DNA from: Himantopus leucocephalus
Lineage: Eukaryota > Chordata > Aves > Charadriiformes > Recurvirostridae
DNA: 64,000 nt
NCBI GenBank assembly: GCA_003993805.1
Contig: RSEF01000005.1
Location: 13,804,360 to 13,868,359 of the forward strand
Reading direction: 5' to 3'
Part shown: in pieces, positions 1-10,600 of the stretch
How the letters are laid out: every line of letters starts with the position of its first letter
Numbering within the stretch: the first letter of the stretch is position 1
Notes under the pieces: model-generated
Database searches by the model: none
What the model was told of the DNA's origin: nothing
Seen by the model: the letters and a program-made list of their open reading frames with translations, nothing else
Program-made: the position numbers and the translations under genes

Positions 1-2260
1 AGTGTATAGGGGTGTGGGGGAGTGTGTAAGAGAGCTTATTTTACTGGAATTTTACTTGCAGTTCTGCATACCACGCTGTGGTTGTTTGGCTTCTCACTTT
101 GCCATACACTTTCAACACTCCTTAAAATGTGCTGTACCAAAATCATGCCAAATCATAGAAATTAATAACGACATCTTTAATCAAGGCACGTGCCTAACAT
201 TATGCATTTAAATAATCCCAGATTATGGGAATAAACAGGGTCAATCCTGTCACAACCCTATTTACAGATGTCACCCACCCTTTTTGCACATAACTATCTG
301 CTCTTACTTTCCCTCAGTCAAGAGCGCTCAGTGTCCAACCCTCTTCACCCCATTTTCATTGAGGAAATCTGTAAAGTACCTTCATACTTCAGGATTCAGT
401 GAGAATAAGGATCTAACCCAGATTCACCTGTTGTATCAAAGTCATATTCAGATATTGTTATCCTACATGGGTAATACCTTTTCTAAAGCATAGTTTGGGA
501 GAGAGACTTTTCCCTTCAGTTTAGGCCAGGTTGGAAAAAAAGCAACCTATCTTAAAAGCAACCCTACCTGATAGCTGGCAGCTACACTTACTCCATGCCA
601 TGCTGAAATGTTGTAACTGAGAAAGAAACTGAATAAAGTGCTTGTTCCCCAGCATACACCATTTCTTGAAAACCAAGACTTGAGAACACAAGTTTTTGGA
701 ACAGATGAGACTCTCCTCAGTCCAGATACAACCGGCACGTCACACCACCTCGTTCTATATAGCAAGAATCCCTATGTTACTTTGTAATGGAATTTTTCCA
801 CAATACATTTGATTACAGTACAAATGACATGTATTTCCTTTAGTTCTATGAAGCACAAAGCAAAATAAATTGAACAGTGTTCTCATAAAAAGAGGCGTTA
901 AAGAACATATGGATATAAAGGAAATTTAGAGTCAGTTTTCAGATCAGGCCGATACATCATAGGTGGCCTTAACAAATGTCTTTGCATCTTAGTTCTCCAT
1001 CACTGAAATAGGATAATTTAATACTGACTTCCAAGGGACCAGAAGTCCACTAATACAGATACAAGCATCTAGAAGCTGATATGCTCAAAAATTATTGTCA
1101 TGAATGCCCAACTAACAAAATACAACTATAAACTTCTCCACAGAGACACTAGCTAACTTTCTTTCTATTGTGATTTCACACTTCAAATTATTTGGACTGT
1201 CCATAGAAAGGAGGTCATCAAGTATACACACACACAGACACCACACTTGCTCTTCCTCTTCCCTTATTCTGGGATAATAAAACACTATTTTACTGGCTAA
1301 AACAAAGTCAGTTGGAATGGAGAGAGCTAAAAGGTAACTGCCAGAAGTACGTCTTCCCAGCAAAAGTCCCTAGTGCCTCAGCAAAAAAGAGGACCCTTAC
1401 TGAGAACTTCAGAACAAGGTCATATATTGTTGAACTGTCTTGTCAATTAATATATTGCAACTTACGAATTTAGGTACTTACTTTGGCCTTGCAAACACTT
1501 TACTCACAGGCAGTTTTACTCAAATGCTTGAAATAAGCATATGCTTAAATGTTGGGGTTTTTTTAAAGTGAACTTAGCACACTGTTTTACATTTTATTTG
1601 ATGAAACTTCTAATTTAACTTAACTACAGCATGAAGAATTAGAAGAATGAAAAAATAAACAATTACAGTAAACAAAGAGGGCTGAATAGCATACGAGGTG
1701 GAAGCACGAAACTAGAAGTACGTAAGTTTCTCGTGAGCAATTTTCTCACATCTTTATGTGACTACTCTCAGATGATGCATGCTCTGCTCTAGGTAGTCAG
1801 ATCCAATAACAATTAAGGCGTGCAACGAAAGAACAGAAGCATCCTGGGTTTGTGGGGGAGTGGTGTGATGTTCTAGAAAAATATTCCACAGAGTGGCATG
1901 TAACATTAAGCTTACTAAACAGAAAGTCACTGAACAGAAAATTACCAAATTCGACGGGCGTCGAGATCACTCATATTTCCACTCTGCTGGCTTGAACCTA
2001 TTAAAGGTAAATAAATACTCAAGCAATAACATGCAGAGCTCCATCCATATGGTAAAGCAGTTGAAAAAGTCAGAAAACTGTATTTTGAAGTTACTGCACA
2101 AACTGAAGATTATTAAATTACTAAAATACTGAAGGTGGTTTAATCTGCCCAGAAAGGACCAGCTCGACACAAACATTTTTAGCTCTAAATCAAAAACCAT
2201 AAAGGATTTAACCCTGTAGGCAAGACATATACAGAAACACTGTTAAGTTCACAGGATTTT
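1..2260. other. Gene-free left flank
   Basis: No coding exon could be recognised in this AT-rich stretch on either strand. Synteny predicts the 3' end of OTOG to the left, but no cysteine-rich otogelin-like exon (VWD/TIL or cystine-knot type) is visible, so OTOG probably ends outside the window. A short CA-rich run lies near 1224-1238. Open frames here are below about 85 codons and look like chance. Confidence 0.6.
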
Positions 2261-2627
2261 TTCACAGATCGCTCCCTCCCCACGACTGCATCTGACTGCA
2301 GACTACCATCAGCTGCTCCGGCCTCGACCCTGCCACGCTGCACTTTCGCACGCCGCTCGCTATTAACAGGAGATATTTAAGCGTGGCCGTCCCTGGCGAC
2401 CGTCCCTCAAACAGGGCTTCCCGCCCCGGCAACCGACGCCTGGCAGAGGGGACGTGCGCTGGGGCTGCGGGGCGAGGTGCCACACCGCATCGTGGGCTGC
2501 CGCGGGCCGGCCCGGCACCTGCCGACCCGCGCACCGCCGGCTGTTGGCCGCGCAGGCCGGGCTGCGGCGGGGATCGCCGAGAGGGACGAGGCTCCCCGGG
2601 CGCAGGGAGCGCCCACGGGCACGCACG

Positions 2628-2637
2628 AAATGGCGGC
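2628..2637 (+). promoter_or_regulatory. YY1-type site (AAATGGCGGC)
   Basis: The sequence AAATGGCGGC matches the YY1 core in the + orientation that is common just downstream of CpG-island transcription starts. It lies about 190 bp before the ferritin-like start codon. A good splice-donor match (GTAAGG at 2761) follows in the same direction, so a longer 5' leader or alternative first exon is possible. Confidence 0.45.
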
Positions 2638-2786
2638 GCTCGCCCGGCCGCCGCGGCCCCCCCCGCGCTCCCCCGGCGAGGGCGGGCGGCCCCACGCACC
2701 TCCCGTCGTCGCGGGCCGGGATGGAGGCGGGGAGGGGGCGGCCCGGCGCCGCCGTGCGCGGTAAGGTGCGTCCCAGGTGCCCGGGC

Positions 2787-2793
2787 TATATCA
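2787..2793 (+). promoter_or_regulatory. TATA-like element before ferritin-like gene
   Basis: TATATCA stands alone in GC-rich sequence 37 bp before the first ATG (2824). If used, transcription would begin at roughly 2815-2822. The first ATG would then have almost no leader, and initiation at the in-frame ATG at 2839 (GCCATGG, near-ideal context) would be favoured. Confidence 0.35.
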
Positions 2794-2823
2794 GGCGGCG
2801 CGGCGGGGCGGCGCGGCTGCCCC

Positions 2824-3006
2824 ATGGCGGCGCCCGCCATGGCCGAGCCGCGCTCCAAGCGGCCCCGCGTCACGCTGCCCGCCTGCCCGGCTCACCGCCC
2901 GCTGCCCGGCAGCAGGGTGAGGCAGAGCTTCCCGCCCGCCGTGGAGGAAGGCCTCTGCGGTGTCACCGGCGCCCTGCTGGAGCTCGCCTACTGCCTGCAG
3001 GCGCTG
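2824..3006 (+). CDS. Ferritin-like exon 1 (residues 1-61)
   Basis: This exon codes for 61 residues and ends in phase 0 at CTG|GTAAGG, the same place as ferritin H intron 1. The first 31 residues are an extension not found in ferritin H and carry the basic SKRPRV motif (11-16). Two in-frame ATGs are possible, at 2824 and 2839. The second has the stronger Kozak context (GCCATGG) and would remove only five residues, keeping the nuclear signal. Helix A residues E27 and Y34 of ferritin H are both replaced by Leu. Confidence 0.85.
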
Positions 3007-6000
3007 GTAAGGCCGGGAGCGGGCGGGGAGGTCCCGGGGGGCGGCCGAGGGCGCAGCGCGGGTCCCCCCTCGCCCTGCCCGGGCAGCCGCCGGGGGATGG
3101 GGCAGGTCCCCCCGGCGGTGTCGGGGGTTCCAGAGGGCTTAGGAGCCGGACAGGGCCGGACCCGGGTCACTACCTGTCCCAGCGGGATTTGGGGGCTCTC
3201 TTGGCACCTGTCGGAGCCGGCTGCGGGTCCGCGCTGCTGCTGGCGCACTTACCCCGGGGTGGCCGCTGACAGGGCTAGAAAAACACCGGCGAAGGTCTGG
3301 AATGAGCGAGTGATGAACCGGGCTCTTGTGTATTTTGGGTAATTCACATACCGAGTTATGCCTGTGGAAAGAGGGATGGAAACAGGGAATGCTAACAGCT
3401 TTGGCGTATAACCCTTGGATGTGTTCTTCCCAAACTTTGTACATAAAAGTTGTGTGGTTAAGTGGTGAGATAACAGTTTGTGACCGTTGCTGTCGGCTTA
3501 GGGGGTTTTGCTCCACTGGCAGGAACATGGGACATGAATTAAAAAAGTTATCTCTGATACCATGTAACACGTATGCCAAAATTGTGTCTGGCTACAGAGC
3601 AAATATTAAGGCAACATACATTAACAATGCCATTAAAATCAAAAAACAAAATGATTGATGCCATCCGTTCTGATGCCAGGCATCCTTTGAGAAGCAACAC
3701 AAGCTATATTCAGTATCTCCCCAAGATCCTTTGATCAAGCTTGGTGTCAAGTATTAGTCCGATAAAAATTTAAGTATGCAGTAAACCCACTACTTGTTAA
3801 GCATGTGGATTAAAATAATACTAGTGACTGGCAGCAGGGTGGGATGGAGAAAGCTCAATTAGAAATTGACTGGATAAATCAAACCTAGAAATGTGAACAT
3901 CTTAACTATTTAATGATTGACATAAAAGATTTACCTTAACAGTTAAGCAGGTGTGGTAACTTGTGCTCTACTCGGAGTCACGCAGCACGCTTGCACTGAG
4001 GAACTGGTTATAGAACACTGAATCTTGGCTCTTCTGTCAACAGAAACATGAATGAATGACTTCAGGAAAAGGATTATGCAAATATTGCAATGAATGTTCT
4101 TAATAAAACATTCCAGTATGTACTTTCTTTTGACTGGTTTATGGTCACGTGTGTGTATGCATGCCACAGGTTTGGGGTATCCTAGATGGCCATAAAAATA
4201 CAAGAGAAAAACATAAACTTGTGTATATTACTTTCCTACGTTTTTTCTAAACACAGGAACACAGATGAAACACAAGTATTTCATATATAAGCAGGGTAAT
4301 AGATGAAAGCAGGGAAGACAGTAAGAAGCAGAAAAACTTAATGAAATGCACATACTTGTTCCTTACCCCTCCTAGGCATGCTACAAGCCAACAGCTTGAT
4401 ATGCAGTACTCCAATCCAGAGTATGTCCAGGAGAGAAAAGCCATGCATATGCGTGTTTAGGGAACCAGCAGATCGAGATGCTGTATCTTCCTCAATTCGG
4501 TTCTTGGCGTATTCCCAGCCAATGTTGAAACTAGCGTAACCTGGTGGCTCTCCTTCACTACCTGTCTCTAATACATTCTCCTTATGGGACAGCAATGCCA
4601 TGGATAAAATTCTTCTAATGTAAGAGCTGATAGATCTATTAGCATAGTTAAATACTGCAGCGGCTAAAGTTGTTACTTTCCCATGCAGAGCAGAACAAGG
4701 CCTGCAGTGGGGTTAGGGTTGTAATAATACTTCCGGAGTATCACTAGGCATGAGCTACATACAGTACTGAAGGTGTATACAGTATAGTTCAGTAGCAGTA
4801 TTCTTTATTTTGGAATAACATTATCCATAATGAAGCTGATAAATAGATGCAAAGTTGTGCTTGTTTTCTTTTTGGTATCTTCCTCATACCTTTGAAAGCT
4901 AACTTTACTGAAAGCTAACTAATACTGACCTGAAGGGATAAATCTTCTCTTCCCTGTGCTGGGACTATGTTTAAAAAACAAACAACAAAAAGACCAAACA
5001 AAAACTCCATACAACACAACGACAAAAAACCACACCCACCCCCAACCACTCATAAATAAAATGTTCTGAGGATCTCTGCTAGTGAGAGAGAACATCAGCA
5101 CTACAGTTATCTGTCCAGTATTAAAGGACAGAAGGCGTTCTAGTAGAAGCATAGAGATTTTTCATTTAAGACCATAACTACTTACTTCATTTATTGCAGA
5201 AAATTGGATTAAGGTCTTCAAAATGATTACGCTGGTAGAACAGTTTCCATTGGAAAGGTCTCCCGAGTTCTGATAAAGCCATGTTCTGCTACAAGCAAGT
5301 CCCATCTCCAGCAAATCTTAACAGTTGTGTTTTGTGTGCTTAGGGTGAATATTTTGATCAGTCGCATGTGGCTCTACCAAATGTTTCAAAGTTCTTCTTG
5401 CATCAAGCTCTGGAAGAGAGAAAAGCCGCAGAGGCTTTAATGAAGTATCAGCAAGAAAGAGGAGGCCATTACTGTTCTAGAACCATCCAGGTGGGTAATA
5501 GTCAACAAGCTTTCAAGCAGCTGCAATACACGGTAATTACTCCAACTTCTTGCATTATATTGTTGGTACTTCAGACCTCTGCGTTCATCCACTATTAGAT
5601 TCCCAGATACAACTTCCCTGTCATATTAGAGTACCTGGTTTTGTTCTTGATTGTGATGCCTAGAAACTGTCAGACATACAGTCCTAACTCCACTATGTTG
5701 CTTTCTAGCCCAAAAGAATATGAACAATAGTCCCCTTTTTCTTCACTCAGCTGGAGACTGCTGTTTCCAGTGTGCTGTAATGGATTATGAGACTCCTTAA
5801 ACTGTGCTGAAACAGCCCACTTGACTCCTTCACACTGAAACTAAATAGAAGCCTAGAAGCCATGAGCACCTAAGAAAGATAATGGTAAGGAAGGAGGCAA
5901 GAGAAACATCCAGCCTGGTGCAGTAGTTGATCTGCTGGAACACAGCTCAAGATAGAATTTGAATTAGAGATCTGATTTAGGCTTGCACAGGTACAAAGGA

Positions 6001-7315
6001 GTAACTCAAAGCTATCAGGAAAAAAACCCCACCTCATTTGTTGAAGACCAAGGGGCTGACTCTCCTCTCCAAATTAGTATTCTGTAAATAGTTAATAGAG
6101 AATGCTCTTCTTTGGCATAGCAGTTGTTAAACTGTAGAAAGTAAAAATAAAAAGGCCATCTTGAAAAACTTTCTAAATATTCAGTTTAAATCAGGAAAGA
6201 CCTTATAGAAGCCTTCCAGTACTTAAAGGGGACCTACAGGAAATAAGGGGAGGGACACGTTATCAGGGAGTGTAGTGATAGGAGGAGGTGCAACAGTTTT
6301 AAATTGAAAGAGGGTAGATTTAGATTAGATATTAGGAAGAAATTCTTTACTGTGAAGGTGGTGAGGCACTGGAACAAATTGCCCAGAGAAGTTCTGGAGG
6401 CCCCATCCCTCGGAGTGTTCAAGGCCAGGCTGGATGGGGCTTTGAGCAACCTGGTCTGGTGGGAGGTGTCCCTGCCCATGGCTGGAGGGTTGGAACTAGA
6501 TGATCTTGAAGGTCCCTTCCAACCCAAACCATTCTGTGATTCTATGGTAGGGTTTCCTGGTGTGAGAATGTTCCTCAGGCATAGCTGCTGCTATCTAAAT
6601 ATGTTTCTTGAAAAAATGCTTGGGTTCTGCCACTTCTATGTGTTTACAGCCATCCAACTCTGCAAAAAGCAACAGAGGCTCCAAACTAGGAGTTGTTGCA
6701 AAATCCTAGCACACCTGTTTTAGAGTGCCAGGTAAGTTGCAGGAGACCATCAATGAATACAGTAAGATGAGCTGTTCTTCTGAATAAATGTAATTCTGTC
6801 TTTGTTTTTAGAAACCAAACTGTGAGTATGCAGTTGGTCTGATGAAAGCCCTGGAAGTAGCAATGGTACAGTGGAAAACTATGATGCGATATTTTGAAGA
6901 ACTTTATGCCCTGAGTATTGAAAATGCAGACCCGCATAGTGCAAGCACTATCAAGAAACAATTTATCAGGCCCAAAATCCAGAAGATCAAGATGATGGGA
7001 GATCTACTGACCAATGCTCGCAGGCTTGACTGTTCCCAAGATGGCAGAAATAGTCTTGGGGATTACTTTATGGACCGGTTACAGAAAGAGTTCAGAACAG
7101 GCATAGAGCCAGAGTCTAGTCAGCTCTGCAGCCCCTGCCCGCCTCTCCAGCAGTGTACAGGAGCTGCAGAGGGTCTGAAGAGACCCCAGAGAGAATCTTC
7201 GCAGCACAGAAACGGTATAGGGCCAATATATGCAACCATACACTGCACTACCACACTGCCACAGTGTAACGATGGGTCAGGAGCAAAAGTGAAGCAGGGC
7301 AGGGAGGGCCTTTAA
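2824..7315 (+). CDS. Ferritin-family gene, probable ferritoid (join of 3 exons)
   Basis: Joining 2824-3006, 5344-5490 and 6812-7315 gives 277 residues. Residues about 32-245 align nearly without gaps to vertebrate ferritin heavy chain: VRQ start, EYFD, FLHQ..EER, RGG, KP.C, ADPH, IKK..GD. Introns 1 and 2 fall exactly where ferritin H introns 1 and 2 fall. Of the seven H-chain ferroxidase ligands (E27, Y34, E61, E62, H65, E107, Q141, H numbering) only E61 and E62 remain; the others align with L, L, A, W and K. It should not oxidise iron by itself. Residues 11-16 (SKRPRV) form an SV40-type nuclear signal. Known biology: chicken ferritoid is a ferritin relative with such a signal that carries ferritin into corneal epithelial nuclei, where it protects DNA. 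The assignment is inferred from this combination. An unnamed ferritin-like paralogue is the alternative. Confidence 0.85.
3007..5343 (+). other. Ferritin-like gene intron 1
   Basis: Donor GTAAGG and acceptor ending TGCTTAG bound 2337 bp. The intron begins in CpG-island sequence and becomes AT-rich after about 3290. It holds a T-poor A/C-rich simple stretch (about 4970-5048). A minus-strand open frame of about 125 codons (about 4338-4715) was seen but matches nothing I recognise and is treated as chance. Confidence 0.8.
4970..5048 (+). repeat. A/C-rich low-complexity stretch
   Basis: About 80 bp almost free of T on the + strand, made of AAAC/AACAAC-type words passing into CCCACC words. It is a simple-sequence tract inside intron 1 of the ferritin-like gene. 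Confidence 0.6.
5344..5490 (+). CDS. Ferritin-like exon 2 (residues 62-110)
   Basis: 147 bp, 49 codons, the same size as ferritin H exon 2, bounded by TTAG| and CAG|GTGGGT. The translation keeps the helix B signature of ferritin (EYFD, VALPN, FFLHQ, LEER, RGG). E61 and E62 of the ferroxidase site are kept, but H65 is Ala. The cluster of acidic residues used by L chains for mineral nucleation is not complete either. Confidence 0.88.
5491..6811 (+). other. Ferritin-like gene intron 2
   Basis: 1321 bp between CAG|GTGGGT and a T-rich acceptor (TTTTTAG). It contains one CR1 LINE remnant in sense orientation (about 6195-6547). No other feature was recognised. Confidence 0.8.
6195..6547 (+). mobile_element. 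CR1 LINE 3' fragment
   Basis: The sequence has the classic bird CR1 3' region in order: a GAGACCTTATAG-like start, TTTAGATTAGATATTAGGAA, ACTGGAACAAATTGCCCAG, GGATGG, and GATGATCTTGAAGGTCCCTTCC. It ends in the CR1 octamer terminus ATTCTGTGATTCTATG. It is truncated at its 5' end, like most CR1 copies, and has no poly(A) tail. It lies in intron 2 of the ferritin-like gene in the same orientation as the gene. The 5' boundary is approximate. Confidence 0.93.
6812..7315 (+). CDS. Ferritin-like exon 3, equals ferritin exons 3+4 fused (residues 111-277)
   Basis: The exon starts at KPNC, the position of ferritin H exon 3, and reads straight through ADPH into SASTIKK, where ferritin H genes have intron 3. 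No donor or acceptor is present at that point, so intron 3 has been lost. Ferroxidase residues E107 and Q141 align with Trp and Lys. Ferritin similarity ends near [11 protein letters not shown] (about residue 213). A tail of about 60 residues rich in Cys, Pro and Gln follows to TAA at 7313. The tail is not ferritin-like and may be real or may be bypassed by unseen splicing. Confidence 0.82.
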   Translation, partial: KPNCEYAVGLMKALEVAMVQWKTMMRYFEELYALSIENADPHSASTIKKQFIRPKIQKIKMMGDLLTNARRLDCSQDGRNSLGDYFMDRLQKEFRTGIEPESSQLCSPCPPLQQCTGAAEGLKRPQRESSQHRNGIGPIYATIHCTTTLPQCNDGSGAKVKQGREGL

Positions 7316-7662
7316 TGCTGTGGCTGTTGCAGCTATGGGACAGCTCCTAAGGCAGACCTGTACAGAGGGTGGACTTGAGACCAGAACTCAGGAGACGCGA
7401 TGCTGTATTGCTTCTCCTGCTTTACACCCTGTTCCCTCATCCTCTGTTGAGTCACAGCTCAAAATCTAGCCCATACCATTATTTTGTTTAAATGATAGCA
7501 AGGTTGCTACTTATCTAGATTGTCAGCTTTAGTCACACTTTTAGCTATGCAATTCCTCCTAGAAGCCCAAAGCTTTTAAGCTTCCTTTCCATCTTAAATG
7601 ATTAATAGGATTAGTTAGTGCAAATTATTTTTAACAGTATATATATCTTTTATTAAAAACAA

Positions 7663-7668
7663 AATAAA
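7663..7668 (+). terminator. Candidate poly(A) signal of ferritin-like gene
   Basis: AATAAA lies 348 bp after the stop codon in very AT-rich sequence. Another AATAAA occurs at 8628-8633. Either could serve, and no transcript evidence is available. Confidence 0.4.
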
Positions 7669-10509
7669 TTAAAATGCAACTTTAGTACAAGGAAACTTCT
7701 ATGTGGGAGAAAATCCAAAGATTTAGTTTTGTATTATCAAATATTTTATATAACTAACAGATATTTGTACTAACAAGTATGCTAACATAACAAACTTTTT
7801 TAAAAGGCTTGTTTTAAAACAGTTTTCTTATTTCTATCATAGTAGCAATTTAAATAAGTAGTCTAATTAATTTACTTATCACCCAGCTATTTCTAGTGGT
7901 ATACTTCTCCAAGATGAAGAATGCAAACATTTCCTTAACAGTGGAAATAAGACAATGTGCTGGGTTTCTCTTCAGTTGTTTGCATAGTTGGCTTTTCTCA
8001 TCCTCGGAAAGCAGATGAGAGAGAAATTAGGGGTTCTCATTAGATGTGATCTTTACGGGTTCTAGTGCATATCTTTCAAGTGTCACTGAAGACACTAGCT
8101 CTAGGGCCCTGTCCAGACTTAACCTAGGATGGTTGCTTTAGTTACCATACAGACCCCTATTTCAGCTAGCTAAATTATGGTATTACCATGGTACTACTGC
8201 TATTTCTTGTATTCCCTATCTTGGCTCTCAGTAGAGGAATAAGATCCTAGTGAAAATGCAGCACATGTAACTAGAATTGTATCATAGAGAATGGCCACTC
8301 ATTAATTTTGCATTTCAATTTGGCCAGTGTTTAATTAGGGGGGCTATTAGCACCACCACATCTAAGGCTTTTACTTTTAGCCAGCTTGGTTAAAGTTCAG
8401 AGGTGTCCAGATTCCTTCCATTCATCTCCTACAGGGGAGTGCCTCTCTTTCTGTACACTGGCTACCAAGGTCGCCTAAGAAGAGCAACTGGCTAGATCAG
8501 CTGCCTGCAGCTAGCTTTTTTGTTTGTCATTACATACAAATCTTTTGTGCAATTGGGATTTGCTTCATTGAAAGACTGTTTCATGCTTTTATGTAATACT
8601 GTAAGCGATACGCCTATTATGCTTGAAAATAAATTCAGTTCAATGTTAAAAATGGCACTCTGCATCTACATTGTATTCCTCAATTTACCACATAGGTGCG
8701 CTGGTATTCTTCTCCAGGAGATTTTGCACATGTATACAAAACTGCACCGGTACTTTTCTACTACAGAGAAAGTTGCACAAGATGGAAGAGTAGACCACAG
8801 AATGAAAATAAATGTCAGAAAACTGCATTAAGATAAGAACACTGCAAAATGAAACATTTTCAGTAAACTGACTTTTATAGACAGCTGCAGTTAAGTAGCC
8901 ATTTCTGCAAAACTGCATTAGCCCACCTACTTTCTGCTGGTGTTGTAACATGGGACAGACAATTACAATGCAGATGCCTTCCCAATCTTTCTGCTAATAC
9001 GATTCAACCTTGGGGGGGGGAGGGGGCATCACTTCAAAACAACCCCTGTATTCATCTGTAAAAATACTGCAGTGTGCCACAAGAATGACTTGAAGCACTT
9101 TTAGCAACATGTTAGATTTGTCTTTGTTGAGATGGCTGCTCTCTAATACAGCAGTAGTTTAAAATGTATTTCCATCTGGGCTAGATTCCATCACCCATCT
9201 TCATGCTGAGCATACCTTATTCAACAATTAGTTCCACTGACTGAAACTCAACGTGAATAAGAGCAATGGAATCCATCCCTCTCAGTATTAAAATACAGCT
9301 CACTAAAAATGAACAGAGCAAAGCTACTAACTGAATTATAAACTAGTGCCATATAAAACCACTTCAAATACTACTGGTAACATTTGACCCACTTCTACAA
9401 GTCTTCTCCTTTAAGAATTGATGACCTTCTGAAATGTAGGTACAGCCCCCTCCACAGTTTCCAGCACTGTCTTTTACTTTAAATGAATTCCAACATAACA
9501 AAGAATCCAACATACAAAGAGTCCAACATTTAAATTTTTCAAAGCAAGACTTACTTGCCATTTCATTTTCCCTGAAATACTGCCAGTTTCTCAGAGACTC
9601 TTCTCATATTCATCTTTCTAGCCAAATGTATCCACACGTTCTCACATTTTAGGTCTTTCTCTCTCCCTTTTCCATACATGTTCTGGGCCCTCTGCCTGAA
9701 AAGACAATTCTGTTAATTTTAGATAAACTCACAATCAGGTATTTTCCAAGTTTCTATCCTCTGAAAAAGAAAAGATAAATCAGTCAGTTACTGTAGATAA
9801 CTCTTCTTGTCCACATGCTGCTTCTCCTGAGAGGGCAGAAGATGCTTGTGAATATGATCTCAAACTTTGTTAACAATACCTGTCTATCATGTATAGAATG
9901 AGTCTATCCATGCTTTTCAGCATAGGAAGTACAATCTGCCTCTGCCTTCCCAGCTTCCCTTTCAATCACACCCTGGAAAAAAAAGGAGATGAATGTGGAA
10001 CAGGTATAAGGGCAGCAACACTTACAGAAACTTTACAAATTGTCCTTCTCTGCTGAATGCTTGTTCACACACATGCACTCTCTATCTGTACTTCCAAAGC
10101 AATGCCCAAACCCACAATCAGAGGCAGCTCAGAATAGCTATAGCAGCACCAGTACCCTAAATACAGCATCCAAACTGGAAGCTCTGGAGAGACCTAATCT
10201 TTACTGACATTATGAGTTACAGCCACAGAGGCTTCCGAACAGGTATTAACAATGGCATACTTCTAAATGCTTGTCATAAGGACTACCTATGGTTGCACAG
10301 AAAGGATCCCTGCTGCTGCCTATCCTCAGAGTGTGGAATTGACCAAAAGTCTCTAGGGGGAGATCATGCTGTACTTCATCCTCTCCACTATCGCCACAAA
10401 AAAATGACAAGACACCTCAGGATTTGTTCTTTGCAAGGACGTTTTTTCAGGCCACAGCATACAAGGCAACATCTTTCTGGACAAACCCATCTTTGGGAAT
10501 AATACTGGC

Positions 10510-10600
10510 TAAATACTAGGTAAAATTACTTTTTCCACAAATGAAACCAATGATCTGGAGAGAGTTTAAGTGTCTTGAGTGGGTCACACAGCCAGCACCA
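10510..10600 (-). mobile_element. Ancient MIR-like (CORE-SINE) fragment
   Basis: Read on the minus strand, the segment follows the MIR core: GCTGTGTGACC, CTCAAG.CACTTAAACTCTCTC, a GTTTCAT.TGT segment and a TACCTA-like end. Identity is imperfect, as expected for an element that stopped moving before amniote lineages diverged. Boundaries are approximate. Confidence 0.6.

Larger units (their letters stand above)
2340..3290 (+). promoter_or_regulatory. CpG island promoter of the ferritin-like gene
   Basis: The sequence changes abruptly from AT-rich to very GC- and CpG-rich near 2340 and back near 3290. The island covers the first coding exon of the ferritin-like gene and the start of its intron 1. 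It contains a YY1-type motif (2628-2637) and a TATA-like element (2787-2793). No CAGTGN loop of an iron-responsive element was found between 2400 and 2823. The translational iron control usual for ferritin H and L mRNAs therefore seems absent, and control is more likely transcriptional. Confidence 0.8.

Noticed and set aside
1112..1363. Minus-strand frame with acceptor-like TTGTTTTAG and a peptide with FYYP and EEEE
   Set aside because: The exon would be tiny, the downstream frame includes a TG-repeat, and no partner exons were found.
4338..4715. Minus-strand open frame of about 125 codons in ferritin-like intron 1, with an AG at its start and GGTAAGG near its end
   Set aside because: The translation matches no family I know. 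Runs of this length are expected several times by chance in 64 kb over six frames, and the polypyrimidine tract is weak.
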